The notes beneath the pieces are model-generated. The model was not told the origin of the DNA. It searched no databases and worked only from the letters and a program-made list of their open reading frames with translations. DNA of 64,000 nt from an uncultured Halomonas sp. (lineage in GTDB: Bacteria > Pseudomonadota > Gammaproteobacteria > Pseudomonadales > Halomonadaceae), in the NCBI RefSeq assembly GCF_947500835.1, contig NZ_CANMTQ010000001.1, positions 124,001 through 188,000 on the forward strand, in the 5' to 3' direction. Both the position numbers and the translations under genes were made by a program. Below, one piece after another: positions 1 through 10,108 of the stretch (the first letter of the stretch is position 1; each line of letters begins with the position of its first letter).

Positions 1-2
1 AG

Positions 3-1321
3 CTAGCGCGCTTCAATGATGAGTTTACTCAAGGTTGGGTGGCGCTTGTCGAAGTGCAGCGCCGCAATGGCAGCAGCGTGGAGCGCCTGTTCACCCATAT
101 CGAGCAGTGGCGCCAGCAATATCCTAATCATCCTGCTGCCAGGCGGCTGCCGGAAAATCTTCTGGCATTACGGGATCTACGCGGCGAGGAAGTACGCCAT
201 ATAGCCGTTTTTCTGCCCCAATCCGGCCCCCTGTCCAATGTTGCAGAGGCCATTAAAGAGGGCATGCAGGTACGCCACATGAATGCCCTGGACCAGGGTG
301 AGCAAACGCCACAGTTGAGCTTTTACGATACTCGCGACGCTGATCTGGATACGCTTTATGCCCGAGCCGCCATGGACGGCGCCCAGGTGGTCATTGGACC
401 ACTGGACAAGGATACGGTCTCGCGCCTGGAGCTTGGGAATGATGTTCCCCTGCCCACCCTGGCCCTCAACTATGGGACGGGCGACAAGAACCATGCCGAA
501 AACCTGTTTCAGTTCGGCCTCTCCGCCGAGGACGAAGCCCGTCAGGTAGCGCGCCGGGCCAGATTGGATGGCCATCGTCGGGCCGGCATGCTGATACCCA
601 ACAACCCCTGGGGACGTCGTGTAAGTGAAGCATTCCAGCAAACCTGGCAAGAGCAGGGTGGCGAGATAGCCAGTGCCATCAATTACGATCCTGAAGGAAT
701 GGTGGCGAGCGCAGTACGCCCACTTCTCGATGTGCGAGGCGAGCGTGCCCGACGCGATCTGGACATGCTATTCCTGCTTGCCTTGCCGAACTACGCACGT
801 CAGGTACCGCCGACACTGAAGTTCTTTTATGCCGGCAATCTGCCTATCTACGCCACGTCGCATTTGTTTGAAGGGCGTTTGCAGCCCCAAGCTGATCATG
901 ACTTGAATGGCGTCACGTTTATCGATATCCCCTGGGTGATCCCGGATGCAGCAGTTGGAGGCAGCGATGCTCTGCCCTTTGTCGACAGCTACCGAAAACT
1001 ACGCGACAACAACGACTCTGCCCTGTTCAAACTCAATGCCATGGGCGTGGATGCTTATGAGCTGGGTCGTAGGTTGCCCCTGCTCAAGCTGTTACCCAGC
1101 AACGAGTTATACGGTACTACCGGCATCCTGAAGGCGGGGCCTGATCACCGCATTCATCGCGATATGCCTTGGGCGCGCTTTGTCGATGGCGTACCGAATC
1201 CACCTCTATCAGGATTTATTCGTCTGGAACCTCTCAATGAGGCGCAGGAACCTCTCAATGAGGCGCAGGAACCTCTCAATGAGGCGCAGGAACCTCTCAA
1301 TGGGGGTGCAGGAACCTATCG

Positions 1322-1325
<4 letters not shown>
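3..1325 (+). CDS. lpoA: LpoA, penicillin-binding protein activator (5' truncated by window edge)
   Basis: About 440 C-terminal residues are visible; the reading frame is open to the left edge, so the lipoprotein signal and N-terminal TPR-like domain lie outside. The visible part is the periplasmic-binding-protein-like domain of the LppC/LpoA family, entered at IAVFLPQSGPLSNVAEAI. In E. coli LpoA is an outer-membrane lipoprotein that reaches through the periplasm to stimulate PBP1A; that role is inferred here from family and from synteny with yraN-diaA-dolP. The C-terminus is odd: three exact copies and one altered copy of a 7-residue unit (EPLNEAQ) precede a frameshifted tail ending in GGAGTYR. 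The stop overlaps the yraN start (ATGA). Confidence 0.93.

Positions 1326-1332
<7 letters not shown>
1227..1332 (+). repeat. 21-bp tandem repeat across the lpoA end and yraN start
   Basis: The unit GAACCTCTCAATGAGGCGCA+G occurs three times exactly (from 1227, 1248 and 1269). A 22-bp copy follows from 1290, with one extra base in a G run, and then a diverged copy (about 17 of 21 matches, from 1312) that contains the yraN start codon. The extra base changes the lpoA reading frame, so lpoA stops at the TGA inside ATGA. Without it lpoA would read on to a TAA 10 bp further. Confidence 0.9.
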
Positions 1333-2306
<974 letters not shown>

Positions 2307-2307
<1 letters not shown>

Positions 2308-2888
2308 TGACGATGAAAAAACCACTGTTTACCCCGGTTCTACTTGCCCTTGCCCTGGGGCTCGGCGGATGCTCGATCATCAACAACGCCACGACACCCT
2401 CCCCTGAAGGAGAGGATTACAGTGCCCGTACTGCCGGCATGCGTGTCGAAGACGGTAGTATCGAAAGCAAGATTCAAGATGCAATGAAAAGAAACGATGC
2501 CCGCCTGGGTGACGCCCGGATCGGGGTCAATAGCTATAACGGCGTCGTATTGTTGTACGGGCAGGTTCCCAGCCAGGAACTCAAGGATAAAGCCGGCGAG
2601 ATCGCGCAGAATACCCGACAGGTGCGTCAGGTACACAACGAACTGACAATCGCTGCGAATTTGCCGTTCACCCAGCGCATGACCGACAACTGGCTGGAAA
2701 CCAACATCGAAACCCGTTTGGCGTCTAGCGCAGATATCGATTCTCGTCACGTGGAAGTCGTTAGCGAGAATGGTACCGTCTATTTGATGGGTATGGTGTC
2801 TAGGCAGGCTGGTCAGCGAGTCGTCGATATCGTCTCTGACGTGAGCGGCGTGCAACGCGTCATCAAGATTTTCGACTATCTCGACTAG
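2307..2888 (+). CDS. dolP: DolP (YraP), BON-domain outer-membrane lipoprotein
   Basis: About 193 residues. A type II signal peptide ends in a lipobox (LGLGGC), with the lipidated Cys near residue 20 when counted from the second ATG (MKKPLF, at 2313), which is the more natural start. Two BON domains follow (roughly 50-115 and 120-190), the architecture of DolP/YraP, a lipoprotein that supports outer-membrane integrity and BAM function at sites of anionic lipid. It is the last gene of the lpoA operon, overlaps the diaA stop by one base (TAATG) and is followed by a strong hairpin. Confidence 0.92.
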
Positions 2889-2920
2889 CGCTATCCTTTC
2901 GAGCAAAGAAAGCAAGCATC

Positions 2921-2962
2921 AAAACAAAAGCGGATGATTCAAGATCATCCGCTTTTGTTGTT
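2921..2962. terminator. Rho-independent terminator, probably bidirectional
   Basis: A 14-bp perfect stem (ACAAAAGCGGATGA against its complement, 2924-2937 and 2945-2958) with a 7-nt loop has A-rich sequence on the left and T-rich on the right. It lies between convergent dolP (+) and sspB (-) and can serve both. Confidence 0.88.
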
Positions 2963-2999
2963 TCAAGCCTGATACCGACAAGCAACCGATCGCTAATCG

Positions 3000-3500
3000 C
3001 TATTTGATGACACGCAGTGACGGACGTTCCTTACCAGACTCCTTCTTCCCGGACGAATCTTGGTCAGACTCTTTCTTACTGTCATCCTGCCTGGCTTTAT
3101 CCACTTCACTAGTGTCGACACTTTCGAGAACAGGGCGTTCTTCTTTCTGCTTCATTTCATCCGCTATTGCCTCGTCGTACCCAGGCATGACCGGCTCATG
3201 CCCAAACACCATGCCAACACCGTTTTCTTTAGCGTATAGCGCGATTATCGCAGTAAAAGGCACGAGAACCTGCATTGGATGACCACCAAAGCGTGCATCA
3301 AAGCTGAGCACGTCATTGGCCATATCCAACTCACGGACCGCAGTAGGCGCAATATTGAGTACGATTTGACCATTTTGAATGAACTGCTGGGGCACTCTGA
3401 CACCCTCGCGCTCGGCGTCAACAACGATGTAGGGTGTCAACTCATTGTCCAGAAGCCATTCATAAAGGCCCCTGGCAAGATAGGGACGACTGGACAGCAT
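3000..3500 (-). CDS. sspB: SspB, ClpXP protease specificity factor
   Basis: 166 residues. The N-terminal substrate-binding domain (starting MLSSRPYLARGLYEWLLDN) binds ssrA-tagged peptides. A long, charged, low-complexity linker of D/E/K/S residues follows. The last residues, PSLRVIK, form the XB motif that docks on the ClpX N-domain. The start at 3500 is chosen for homology and for a good ribosome site (GAGGGG) just upstream; a longer frame runs back to 3575 into sspA. It lies downstream of sspA in the same orientation, the classic sspAB arrangement. Confidence 0.93.
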   Translation of the reverse strand: MLSSRPYLARGLYEWLLDNELTPYIVVDAEREGVRVPQQFIQNGQIVLNIAPTAVRELDMANDVLSFDARFGGHPMQVLVPFTAIIALYAKENGVGMVFGHEPVMPGYDEAIADEMKQKEERPVLESVDTSEVDKARQDDSKKESDQDSSGKKESGKERPSLRVIK

Positions 3501-3571
3501 GGCTATCCCCTCTGGGTTAATGTGTGTGACCGGAGACCATTGTCGTTCTACTGCGCGTTGTAAGGCGTGTC

Positions 3572-4198
3572 TCAAGGACGCATTTCACGTTCTGCCTCGG
3601 ATAAAGACGCCTTGAATGCATCCCGAGAGAACAGGCGCTCCATATAACCCATTAATGGCGGAACCTGCTTTTCCGGCAGCTCGATGCCCAGAATGGGTAA
3701 ACGCCAGAGAATGGGCGCAATGCAGCAATCCACCAGCGAGAACTCCTCACTCATGAAAAAAGCCATGTCATCGAAGATTGGTGTGATACCCACCAGGCTT
3801 TCGCGCAATTCCTTGCGTGCCCGCTCGGCGTCTTTCTTGCCAGCGTTGAGAATCTCTTCAACCAGTGGACACCATTCCCGCTCTATGCGATGCATCCATA
3901 AGCGACTCTGTGCTCGAGCGACAGGATAAACAGGCAACAAGGGCGGATGTGGAAAGCGCTCATCCAGATACTCCATCATCACCTTGGATTCATAGAGCAC
4001 CAAATCGCGATCCAGCAAGGTGGGGACACTGTTGTACGGATTGAGATCCGCCAATTCGGCGGGCCGGTTGTCTTCATCGACTTCGACGATATCCACCGCG
4101 ACCCCTTTCTCCGCCAGCACGATTCTCACGCGATGGCTGTAATGGTCGTGACTACCGGAATAGAAGGTCATCGATGACCGCTTGGCCACTACACCCAT
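3572..4198 (-). CDS. sspA: SspA, stringent starvation protein A
   Basis: A 208-residue glutathione-S-transferase-fold protein with a thioredoxin-like N-domain (about 9-85) and helical C-domain (about 95-200). SspA binds RNA polymerase rather than glutathione and changes promoter use in stationary phase and acid stress. The start could be residue 1 or the Met at residue 10 ([15 protein letters not shown]), where family homology begins. It follows the bc1 genes on the same strand but is separated from them by a terminator, so it likely has its own promoter in the 180-bp gap. Confidence 0.92.
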   Translation of the reverse strand: MGVVAKRSSMTFYSGSHDHYSHRVRIVLAEKGVAVDIVEVDEDNRPAELADLNPYNSVPTLLDRDLVLYESKVMMEYLDERFPHPPLLPVYPVARAQSRLWMHRIEREWCPLVEEILNAGKKDAERARKELRESLVGITPIFDDMAFFMSEEFSLVDCCIAPILWRLPILGIELPEKQVPPLMGYMERLFSRDAFKASLSEAEREMRP

Positions 4199-4323
4199 GA
4201 AACACTTCCTCGTTTCGATTCAAAGCCCGAATGATAACACGCCAGCCCAGACCCGGGGTCCTGCACCGCTGAAATCGGTGGACTTTAGAACGTTACGCTC
4301 TGCTTCTGCTTGGTGCGGATACG

Positions 4324-4360
4324 AAAAAGGCGTATGACGATCACACGTCATACGCCTTCA
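4324..4360 (-). terminator. Rho-independent terminator after petC
   Basis: A 13-bp stem (AAGGCGTATGACG and complement, 4327-4339 and 4346-4358) with a 6-nt loop. On the minus strand the stem is followed by a run of five T. It separates the petABC operon from sspAB. Confidence 0.85.
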
Positions 4361-4378
4361 TCTTACACCTGATGCGCT

Positions 4379-5167
4379 TTAATGAATATCTCGCCAGTAT
4401 TCACGCTTCAAGAAGTACGCGATAACACCGAATATGAATATGAAGATCAATACCTTGGGCCCCATAGACTGAGCCTGAAGCTTCGAGGGCTCCCCGACAT
4501 AGGCCAGGAAATTGGTCAAATCCCACATGGCTTGATCGAACTCCGCCGGCTCCATCTTACCCGGCTCGGTTACCTGCAACACATGACAAGATTTGTACAG
4601 GCCTGAAAGCGGATCGAGTTCCGCATCCGGCGCTGTAGCCTTCTCGGTCTGCGCACAGACCATTTCCTGAGTACCTTGCAACGGCTCCAGTACGTTGGGC
4701 ATGCCGACCAGCGGGAACACCGTATTGTTGACGCCCCAGGGCCGCTCCGGATCCTCGTAGAAGCTACGCAGATAGGTGTAGATCCAATCCGTGCCGCGCA
4801 GGCGCGCGGTCAGGCTCAGGTCCGGCGGTGCAGCACCAAACCAACCTGCGGCATCGTCCTTGTTCATGGCGATGCGCATCTGGTCGTTGAAGGCCAAGTT
4901 TTCATCGAAGATAAGGTTTTCCTCGACCAGCTCCTGAGGAATATTCAGATCCTCCGATGCCCGGCTATAGCGCTGATAGTCCAGGGAGTGACAGCCCATG
5001 CAGTAATTGGTGAAAAGCTTCATGCCGTTTTGCAGAGAAGCCTTGTCCTGCAGATCGGGATTCATTTCGTCGAGATGAACGCTCTCTCCCCCCGCTGCGA
5101 ATACCGTGGTGGGCAGCACTGACAGAGGCAGTAGCGCGAAGAGCAGTACAGTCAATTGCTTTTTCAT
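4379..5167 (-). CDS. petC: Cytochrome c1 of the bc1 complex
   Basis: 262 residues. A Sec signal peptide (about 1-24, MKKQLTVLLFALLPLS) is followed by the haem c site CMGCH (56-60) and a C-terminal membrane anchor (VLIFIFIFGVIAYFLKREYW). It transfers electrons from the Rieske protein to soluble or membrane cytochromes. The start is the ATG that overlaps the cytochrome b stop (TAATG). The longer open frame upstream is just read-through in another gene. It is the third gene of petABC and carries a terminator downstream. Confidence 0.96.
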   Translation of the reverse strand: MKKQLTVLLFALLPLSVLPTTVFAAGGESVHLDEMNPDLQDKASLQNGMKLFTNYCMGCHSLDYQRYSRASEDLNIPQELVEENLIFDENLAFNDQMRIAMNKDDAAGWFGAAPPDLSLTARLRGTDWIYTYLRSFYEDPERPWGVNNTVFPLVGMPNVLEPLQGTQEMVCAQTEKATAPDAELDPLSGLYKSCHVLQVTEPGKMEPAEFDQAMWDLTNFLAYVGEPSKLQAQSMGPKVLIFIFIFGVIAYFLKREYWRDIH

Positions 5168-6426
5168 TAGCCAGTCACCCTCTCCGGTAGCGGTTTGGTT
5201 TTCTCGAACCGGGTATAGAACGGCATCAATATGAAGTAGGCGAAGTAGATGACCGTACATACCTGGGCTAGCAGGGTACGCCCCGGTGATACCGGCTGTA
5301 CCCCGAGATATCCTAGGATGACAAAGCTGATCACGAACAACCCTAGCATGATCCGTGACATCCAGCCCTTGTAACGCATCGAACGCACCGGGCTGCGATC
5401 GAGCCAGGGCAAGACGAACAGGATGGCAATGGATGCGCCCATCATGACTACGCCCCAGAACTTGGAGTCAAGACCGAACAGCGAGAAGGTGATCGCACGC
5501 AGGATGGCGTAGAACGGCGTGAAGTACCATACCGGCGCGATGTGGTCAGGCGTCACCAGGGGATCAGAAGGCTGGAAGTTAGGTTTCTCGAGGAAATACC
5601 CTCCCCCTTCCGGGAAATAGAAGATCACTGCACAGAACACGAACAGGAAGACCGCCACACCGACGATATCTTTGACGGTGTAATAAGGATGGAACGGGAT
5701 ACCATCGAGAGGCTTGCCGGTTTCATCTTTTTTGGCCTTGATATCGATACCGTCGGGGTTGTTGGACCCGACTTCGTGCAGGGCAATGATATGCAGCACC
5801 ACGAGGCCCAGAATGACGATCGGCAACGCCACCACATGCAGCGCGAAGAAGCGATTCAAGGTGATGCCGGAAATCAGATAGTCACCGCGAATCCACTGGG
5901 TCAGATCGTCACCGATGACGGGAATCGCCGAGAACAACGAAATGATGACCTGAGCGCCCCAATAGGACATCTGTCCCCAAGGCAGTAGATATCCCATGAA
6001 GGCTTCCGCCATCAGCGCCAGATAGATGCACATGCCAAACACCCACAGAAGCTCCCGAGGCGCCTTGTAGGAGCCGTACATCAAACCGCGGAACATGTGC
6101 AGGTAAACCACCACGAAAAAGGCCGTGGCGCCGGTGGAGTGCATATAGCGAATCAGCCAGCCGTACTCCACATCCCGCATGATGTACTCGATGGAAGCAA
6201 AGGCGCCTTCAGCTGTGGGATTGTAGCTCATGGTCAGCCAGACGCCGGTCAGGATCTGGTTGACCAGCACCAGCATTGCCAAAGAGCCAAAGAAGTACCA
6301 GAAGTTGAAGTTCTTGGGCGCGTAGTATTCGGCGAGGTGGTCCTTCCACAATTGCGTGGCAGGGAAACGATCGTCAACCCAGCGCATTAAACCGCTATCC
6401 GCCTTTGCCTTGTTGGGGTTAGCCAT
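5167..6426 (-). CDS. petB: Cytochrome b of the bc1 complex
   Basis: A 419-residue, fused-type cytochrome b with about eight or nine membrane helices. The haem-ligand histidines sit in HSTGATAFFVVVYLHMF and HVVALPIVILGLVVLH. The Qo-site motif reads PVWY, the variant common in beta- and gammaproteobacteria in place of mitochondrial PEWY. It oxidises ubiquinol at Qo and reduces quinone at Qi. It overlaps petC by one base and abuts petA (shared base at 6426), so the three subunits are translationally coupled. Confidence 0.96.
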   Translation of the reverse strand: MANPNKAKADSGLMRWVDDRFPATQLWKDHLAEYYAPKNFNFWYFFGSLAMLVLVNQILTGVWLTMSYNPTAEGAFASIEYIMRDVEYGWLIRYMHSTGATAFFVVVYLHMFRGLMYGSYKAPRELLWVFGMCIYLALMAEAFMGYLLPWGQMSYWGAQVIISLFSAIPVIGDDLTQWIRGDYLISGITLNRFFALHVVALPIVILGLVVLHIIALHEVGSNNPDGIDIKAKKDETGKPLDGIPFHPYYTVKDIVGVAVFLFVFCAVIFYFPEGGGYFLEKPNFQPSDPLVTPDHIAPVWYFTPFYAILRAITFSLFGLDSKFWGVVMMGASIAILFVLPWLDRSPVRSMRYKGWMSRIMLGLFVISFVILGYLGVQPVSPGRTLLAQVCTVIYFAYFILMPFYTRFEKTKPLPERVTG

Positions 6427-7022
6427 CAGCTCGCCTCCTGATCTTCACCGATCACGATGGTCGTGTCGGCATCATAACGATAGGGTGGCACCAGGAGATT
6501 CAAGGGTGCCGGCACACCGGTGAACACGCGTCCTGCCAGATCGAAGCTCGAGCCGTGACATGGGCAGAAGTAGCCGCCCGGCCAGTCGCTACCAAGATCT
6601 GCAGCCCCGGGTTCGGGCCGATAGGAGGGCACACAGCCCAGATGCGTGCAGATGCCCACCAGCACGATGTACTCGGGCTTGATGGAGCGCAGCACCGGAT
6701 CCACGTATTCGGGCTGTTGAGGTGCCTGAGACTCGGGATCACGCAACTGGGAGGAATCGATCGACTTGATGCGCTCGACCGCCGCTTCGTCACGACGTGC
6801 CAACCACACCGGCTTGCCACGCCACTCGACGGTCACCTGCTGCCCGGGTGCAAGCTTGGATACATCAACCTCAACCGGTGCTCCCGCTGCCCTTGCCTTG
6901 GCACTAGGCTGCCAAGATCCCAGAAAAGGAATCGCTACCCCGACTGCTCCGACTGCGCCTACTACAGCGGTCGCGCCGACGAGGAAACGGCGTCGCCCTT
7001 TGTTTACGCCGCTCTCTGCCAT
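6426..7022 (-). CDS. petA: Rieske iron-sulfur subunit of the bc1 complex
   Basis: 198 residues. The N-terminus carries a twin-arginine-type signal anchor (GRRRFLVGA, 9-17, followed by a Gly/Ala/Val membrane helix), as in other Rieske proteins exported folded by Tat. The [2Fe-2S] cluster ligands are in CTHLGC (125-130) and CPCHGSSF (153-160). The start MAESGVNKGRRRF is chosen for homology and for the GGGAGA ribosome site just before it. It is the first gene of petABC; the promoter should be in the roughly 175 bp upstream, but I could not pick a clear one. Confidence 0.96.
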   Translation of the reverse strand: MAESGVNKGRRRFLVGATAVVGAVGAVGVAIPFLGSWQPSAKARAAGAPVEVDVSKLAPGQQVTVEWRGKPVWLARRDEAAVERIKSIDSSQLRDPESQAPQQPEYVDPVLRSIKPEYIVLVGICTHLGCVPSYRPEPGAADLGSDWPGGYFCPCHGSSFDLAGRVFTGVPAPLNLLVPPYRYDADTTIVIGEDQEAS

Positions 7023-7197
7023 CTTATGGTTTCTCCCATCAATACAGCTGCCTACTGTCACTGTCATGTGCCGCGAAAGGAAAAAACTCACGGCCTATTG
7101 GTATGAAGTGCCATCATGTTAAGAAAAGGCCTTCATCAACACAAGCTGACACTCACCAGCCAAGTGCTTCATGTTGAGTTAAGTCAATGAAGGACAT

Positions 7198-7228
7198 AAA
7201 AAAAAGCTCAGCCAAAAATGGCTGAGCG
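7198..7228 (-). terminator. Rho-independent terminator after rpsI
   Basis: An 8-bp stem (GCTCAGCC and complement, 7207-7214 and 7221-7228) is followed on the minus strand by nine T (7206 down to 7198). It ends the rplM-rpsI operon before petA. Confidence 0.9.
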
Positions 7229-7255
7229 TTATTGTCGCACCTGACTCGGAATCCG

Positions 7256-7645
7256 TTAGCGCTTGGAGAACTGAGGGCGCTTGCGCGACTTGCGCAGGCC
7301 AACCTTCTTACGCTCGACTTCGCGGGCATCGCGGGTAACATAACCGGCTTCCCGCAGAGGGCGGCGAAACTCTTCGTTGTAATCGATCAGCGCCCGCGTA
7401 ATACCGTGACGAATGGCGCCGGCTTGAGCGGAACCACCGCCACCGCAGACGGTGATGTAAGCATCGAATTGCTCACTGGTCTGGGTCAGCTCCAATGGTT
7501 GTTGAATGACCATCTGAGCGGTGACACGACCAAAGTAATCCGCTATTGCGCGATTGTTGACGGTGATCTTACCGGAGCCCGGCTTGAGGAACACACGGGC
7601 CGTGGAAGTCTTGCGGCGCCCGGTACCGTAGTACTGCTGTGACAT
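7256..7645 (-). CDS. rpsI: Ribosomal protein S9
   Basis: 129 residues, the usual length for bacterial uS9. It starts [17 protein letters not shown] and ends in the basic tail [11 protein letters not shown] that reaches the ribosomal P site. It is co-transcribed with rplM, 13 bp downstream of its stop, and is followed by a strong terminator. Confidence 0.98.
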   Translation of the reverse strand: MSQQYYGTGRRKTSTARVFLKPGSGKITVNNRAIADYFGRVTAQMVIQQPLELTQTSEQFDAYITVCGGGGSAQAGAIRHGITRALIDYNEEFRRPLREAGYVTRDAREVERKKVGLRKSRKRPQFSKR

Positions 7646-7658
7646 GGCGTAATATCCC

Positions 7659-8087
7659 TTAGAGGTTCAATTCTTGAGGCTGCTGCGCGGCGTGGGGATG
7701 CTGAGTACCGGCGTAGACCTTGAGCTTGGTATACATGGCACGACCCAGCGGTCCCTTTGGCAACATGCCTTTGACGGCAAACTCGATGATGCGCTCTGGC
7801 GCATGATCGATCATCTTCTCGAAAGACATCGAGCGCAGGCCGCCTGGGTAACCAGTATGACGATAATAGTTCTTGGCCTGGGCTTTGTTACCCGTCACGC
7901 GAACCTTTTCGGCATTGATCACGACAATGTAATCGCCGGTATCGACATGGGGAGTGTATTCCGGCTTGTGCTTTCCGCGCAGGCGGCGAGCGATTTCGGT
8001 AGCCAGACGACCGAGCGTCTTGTCCGCAGCATCGACAACAAACCAGTCGCGCTGGACGGACTGCGGCTTAGCAGTGAACGTCTTCAT
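7659..8087 (-). CDS. rplM: Ribosomal protein L13
   Basis: 142 residues, standard length for bacterial uL13, with typical MKTFTAKP start and [21 protein letters not shown] segments. A longer in-frame reading back to 8180 is open but lies inside the leader; the ATG at 8087 matches all family starts. In E. coli, L13 represses translation of its own rplM-rpsI mRNA through the leader; the roughly 100-nt leader here would allow the same, which is inference. Confidence 0.98.
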   Translation of the reverse strand: MKTFTAKPQSVQRDWFVVDAADKTLGRLATEIARRLRGKHKPEYTPHVDTGDYIVVINAEKVRVTGNKAQAKNYYRHTGYPGGLRSMSFEKMIDHAPERIIEFAVKGMLPKGPLGRAMYTKLKVYAGTQHPHAAQQPQELNL

Positions 8088-8197
8088 GGATTCAATCACC
8101 AATTGGAACATTGGGTCTCGTGTCTTGCGACGACGGACCATCCCTATTTTTCTTGGTTGCCATTCTAGTGAGAAAGACAACTGTCGAGCGAGCGCGA

Positions 8198-8226
8198 AGT
8201 ATACATGAGGCTTGCGCTCGGGTTAA
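8198..8226 (-). promoter_or_regulatory. Predicted sigma-70 promoter of rplM-rpsI
   Basis: On the minus strand TTAACC (8226-8221), 17 bp, then TATACT (8203-8198). This places the start of transcription about 100 nt before the rplM ATG. The prediction is by eye from spacing and consensus. Confidence 0.6.
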
Positions 8227-8254
8227 GAGGTATTGATAGCTTGTCTGTACAAGG

Positions 8255-9445
8255 CTAGGGCTGGTGTGGAAGCGCTAGATACTCCTGGGACTGCATCTCT
8301 TGGAGCCTCGACAGCGTGCGTTCGAATTCGAAAGCCAGTTTATCGCCATGATATAGCTGCTCAATGGGCGCGGCGGCGGACATCAACAGCTTGACGCTGC
8401 GGTCATAGAATTCATCGACCATACTAATGAAACGCCTGGCTTGGTCCTCGCTGAATGTACCCATGCGCGGCACCTCGGATACCAGCACGGTATGAAACTC
8501 CCGCGCCAGTTCGATATAGTCGTTTTGACTACGCGGACCGTCACATAACATCTTGAAGTCAAACCAGACCACGCCTTCGTGCTCACGTCGCGCAGTCAAC
8601 AAACGGTGGTTGATCTCAATTTTTGTCTGCTCCTCCCCTTCATTACCGGCAATAGCGAGAAAGCTTTTCTCTAGCCGACGAGTCGCTTCATCGCTCAAAG
8701 GGGTATGGAACAACTCGGCATGTTCCAGAGTGCGCAAGCGATAGTCGATACCGGAATCAATATTGACCACCTTGCAATGACGCTTGAGAAGATCGATTGC
8801 CGGCAGGAAGCGCGAACGCTGCAAGCCATCTCGATACAGTTCGTCCGGTACGATATTGGAGGTGGTTACCAGCACGACACCATTGGCAAATAGCGCCTTG
8901 AGTAGATTGGCCAGGATCATCGCGTCGGTGATGTCCTTGACGAAAAATTCATCGAAACAGATTACTCGCGCCTCTTTCGCGAATTTGCCCGCGATCAGAT
9001 CAAGCGGATTTTTCTGTCCTTTGTAATGACCGAGCTCATTATGCACTCGCTGCATGAAGCGATGAAAATGCGTGCGCATCTTGTCCGAAAAAGGCAAGGC
9101 CTCGTAAAAAGTATCCACAAGATAGGTTTTGCCTCGCCCTACGCCGCCCCAGAAATACAATCCCATAACTTCAGGGGACACTACCTTTTCTGGCGTCGAA
9201 TGACGCTTGCCCAAGAACCCTTTGACACGGGATTTAATCTTTTTACGACTACTGTGGTCAGTCCTGCTGGCTGCCAATGACCCTCGTGGTGTTGCCAGCA
9301 GCTCGTCGTACAAGCGCTGCAGGTGCTGCACGGCCTTTTCCTGGGCAGGATCATACTCGAAATCGTCCCGCTCGAGATCTTCTCGATAGCGTGCCATGGG
9401 AGAACGAGGAGCTGTTGCCTCGCAAGAGGTCGCTGTCACGTGCAT
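8255..9445 (-). CDS. zapE: ZapE, cell-division ATPase of the AFG1 family
   Basis: A 396-residue AFG1/YhcM-type P-loop ATPase. Walker A is GGVGRGKT (100-107) and Walker B lies in VICFDEFFV. In E. coli ZapE interacts with the Z-ring during late division and under low oxygen. Compared with E. coli it has an extra basic segment before Walker A (about 60-90, SSRKKIKSRVKGFLGK). Start is uncertain: the first Met (preceded by AGGG) or the Met at residue 17 (MARYRED). It is divergent from zapG, pairing two division proteins. Confidence 0.93.
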   Translation of the reverse strand: MHVTATSCEATAPRSPMARYREDLERDDFEYDPAQEKAVQHLQRLYDELLATPRGSLAASRTDHSSRKKIKSRVKGFLGKRHSTPEKVVSPEVMGLYFWGGVGRGKTYLVDTFYEALPFSDKMRTHFHRFMQRVHNELGHYKGQKNPLDLIAGKFAKEARVICFDEFFVKDITDAMILANLLKALFANGVVLVTTSNIVPDELYRDGLQRSRFLPAIDLLKRHCKVVNIDSGIDYRLRTLEHAELFHTPLSDEATRRLEKSFLAIAGNEGEEQTKIEINHRLLTARREHEGVVWFDFKMLCDGPRSQNDYIELAREFHTVLVSEVPRMGTFSEDQARRFISMVDEFYDRSVKLLMSAAAPIEQLYHGDKLAFEFERTLSRLQEMQSQEYLALPHQP

Positions 9446-9478
9446 GAACCCTAGTATGAATCTGATGTGAGGGCGTGG

Positions 9479-9505
9479 ATTATACGCTGCCTATAAGCCA
9501 GTGCA
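9479..9505 (-). promoter_or_regulatory. Predicted -10 region of zapE
   Basis: A perfect TATAAT on the minus strand (9484-9479) stands 34 bp before the zapE start. The matching -35 is weak (TTATGC, 18 bp away). Confidence 0.45.
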
Positions 9506-9534
9506 TAAGCATGGAACGCATTGTCGCGAACACA

Positions 9535-9565
9535 TTGACCCCTCTTGTACCTTGGACCGTATAAT
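9535..9565 (+). promoter_or_regulatory. Predicted sigma-70 promoter of zapG
   Basis: TTGACC (9535-9540) and a perfect TATAAT (9560-9565), 19 bp apart, upstream of the GTG start at 9619. The spacing is longer than ideal. Confidence 0.55.
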
Positions 9566-9618
9566 ATGCCGTGCCGACGGTCGGCTGGATCGGCACGACA
9601 ACAGTAAAGGGGAAGGAT

Positions 9619-10083
9619 GTGTACGAAGGCAATATCAATTGGATTCTGGCTATTGCCAGCGTCCTGGCAGGCATTGGCATTGGCGCGTTAGGTTATCACT
9701 TGCTCAATGCCAACGTGGCTCGCAATCAAAAGGTGCGCCAACGTTTAGCCGAGACCGAACTTGAGCTTAGTCAGGTGAGAGATACTCTCAACGACCATTT
9801 CATCAATGTCACCAACTTGGTCAAAGGGATTCAGCGCCAGAGCCTGGAGCTAGAACAGCAGGTAGCCTTGGGTGCCGAGCGCTTGAGCGATGATCCGAGA
9901 CTCAAGCAGCAGCTGGTTGACCAAGATGGCGTCGATGCCACCGACACCACGTCAGACGACAGCGCTGAAACGCTTGAAACCCCTCGGGACTATGCCGATG
10001 GGAATAGAGGTACGCTGTCCGAAGACTTCGGTCTGCACCAACCAGTTGAAACCGACCAGCAGGCGCAACCTGCCCGCTACTGA
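9619..10083 (+). CDS. zapG: ZapG (YhcB, DUF1043) inner-membrane protein
   Basis: 154 residues starting at GTG (MYEGNINWILAIAS), chosen because a strong ribosome site AAAGGGGAAGG precedes it and the membrane helix (about 7-28, Gly-rich) then falls at the N-terminus as in YhcB. A coiled coil follows (about 35-95, RQRLAETELELSQVRDTLNDHF) and then an acidic, disordered tail. YhcB/ZapG links division, envelope growth and phospholipid balance. It faces zapE across a shared promoter region and is convergent with the Nif3-like gene, 25 bp away. Confidence 0.92.
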   Translation: MYEGNINWILAIASVLAGIGIGALGYHLLNANVARNQKVRQRLAETELELSQVRDTLNDHFINVTNLVKGIQRQSLELEQQVALGAERLSDDPRLKQQLVDQDGVDATDTTSDDSAETLETPRDYADGNRGTLSEDFGLHQPVETDQQAQPARY

Positions 10084-10108
10084 AACAATGATTGGTCGGC
10101 CATGAAAC

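Noticed and set aside
5560..5600. PVWY instead of PEWY in cytochrome b as a possible defect
   Set aside because: This variant is usual in beta- and gammaproteobacteria, so it is not a sign of loss of function.
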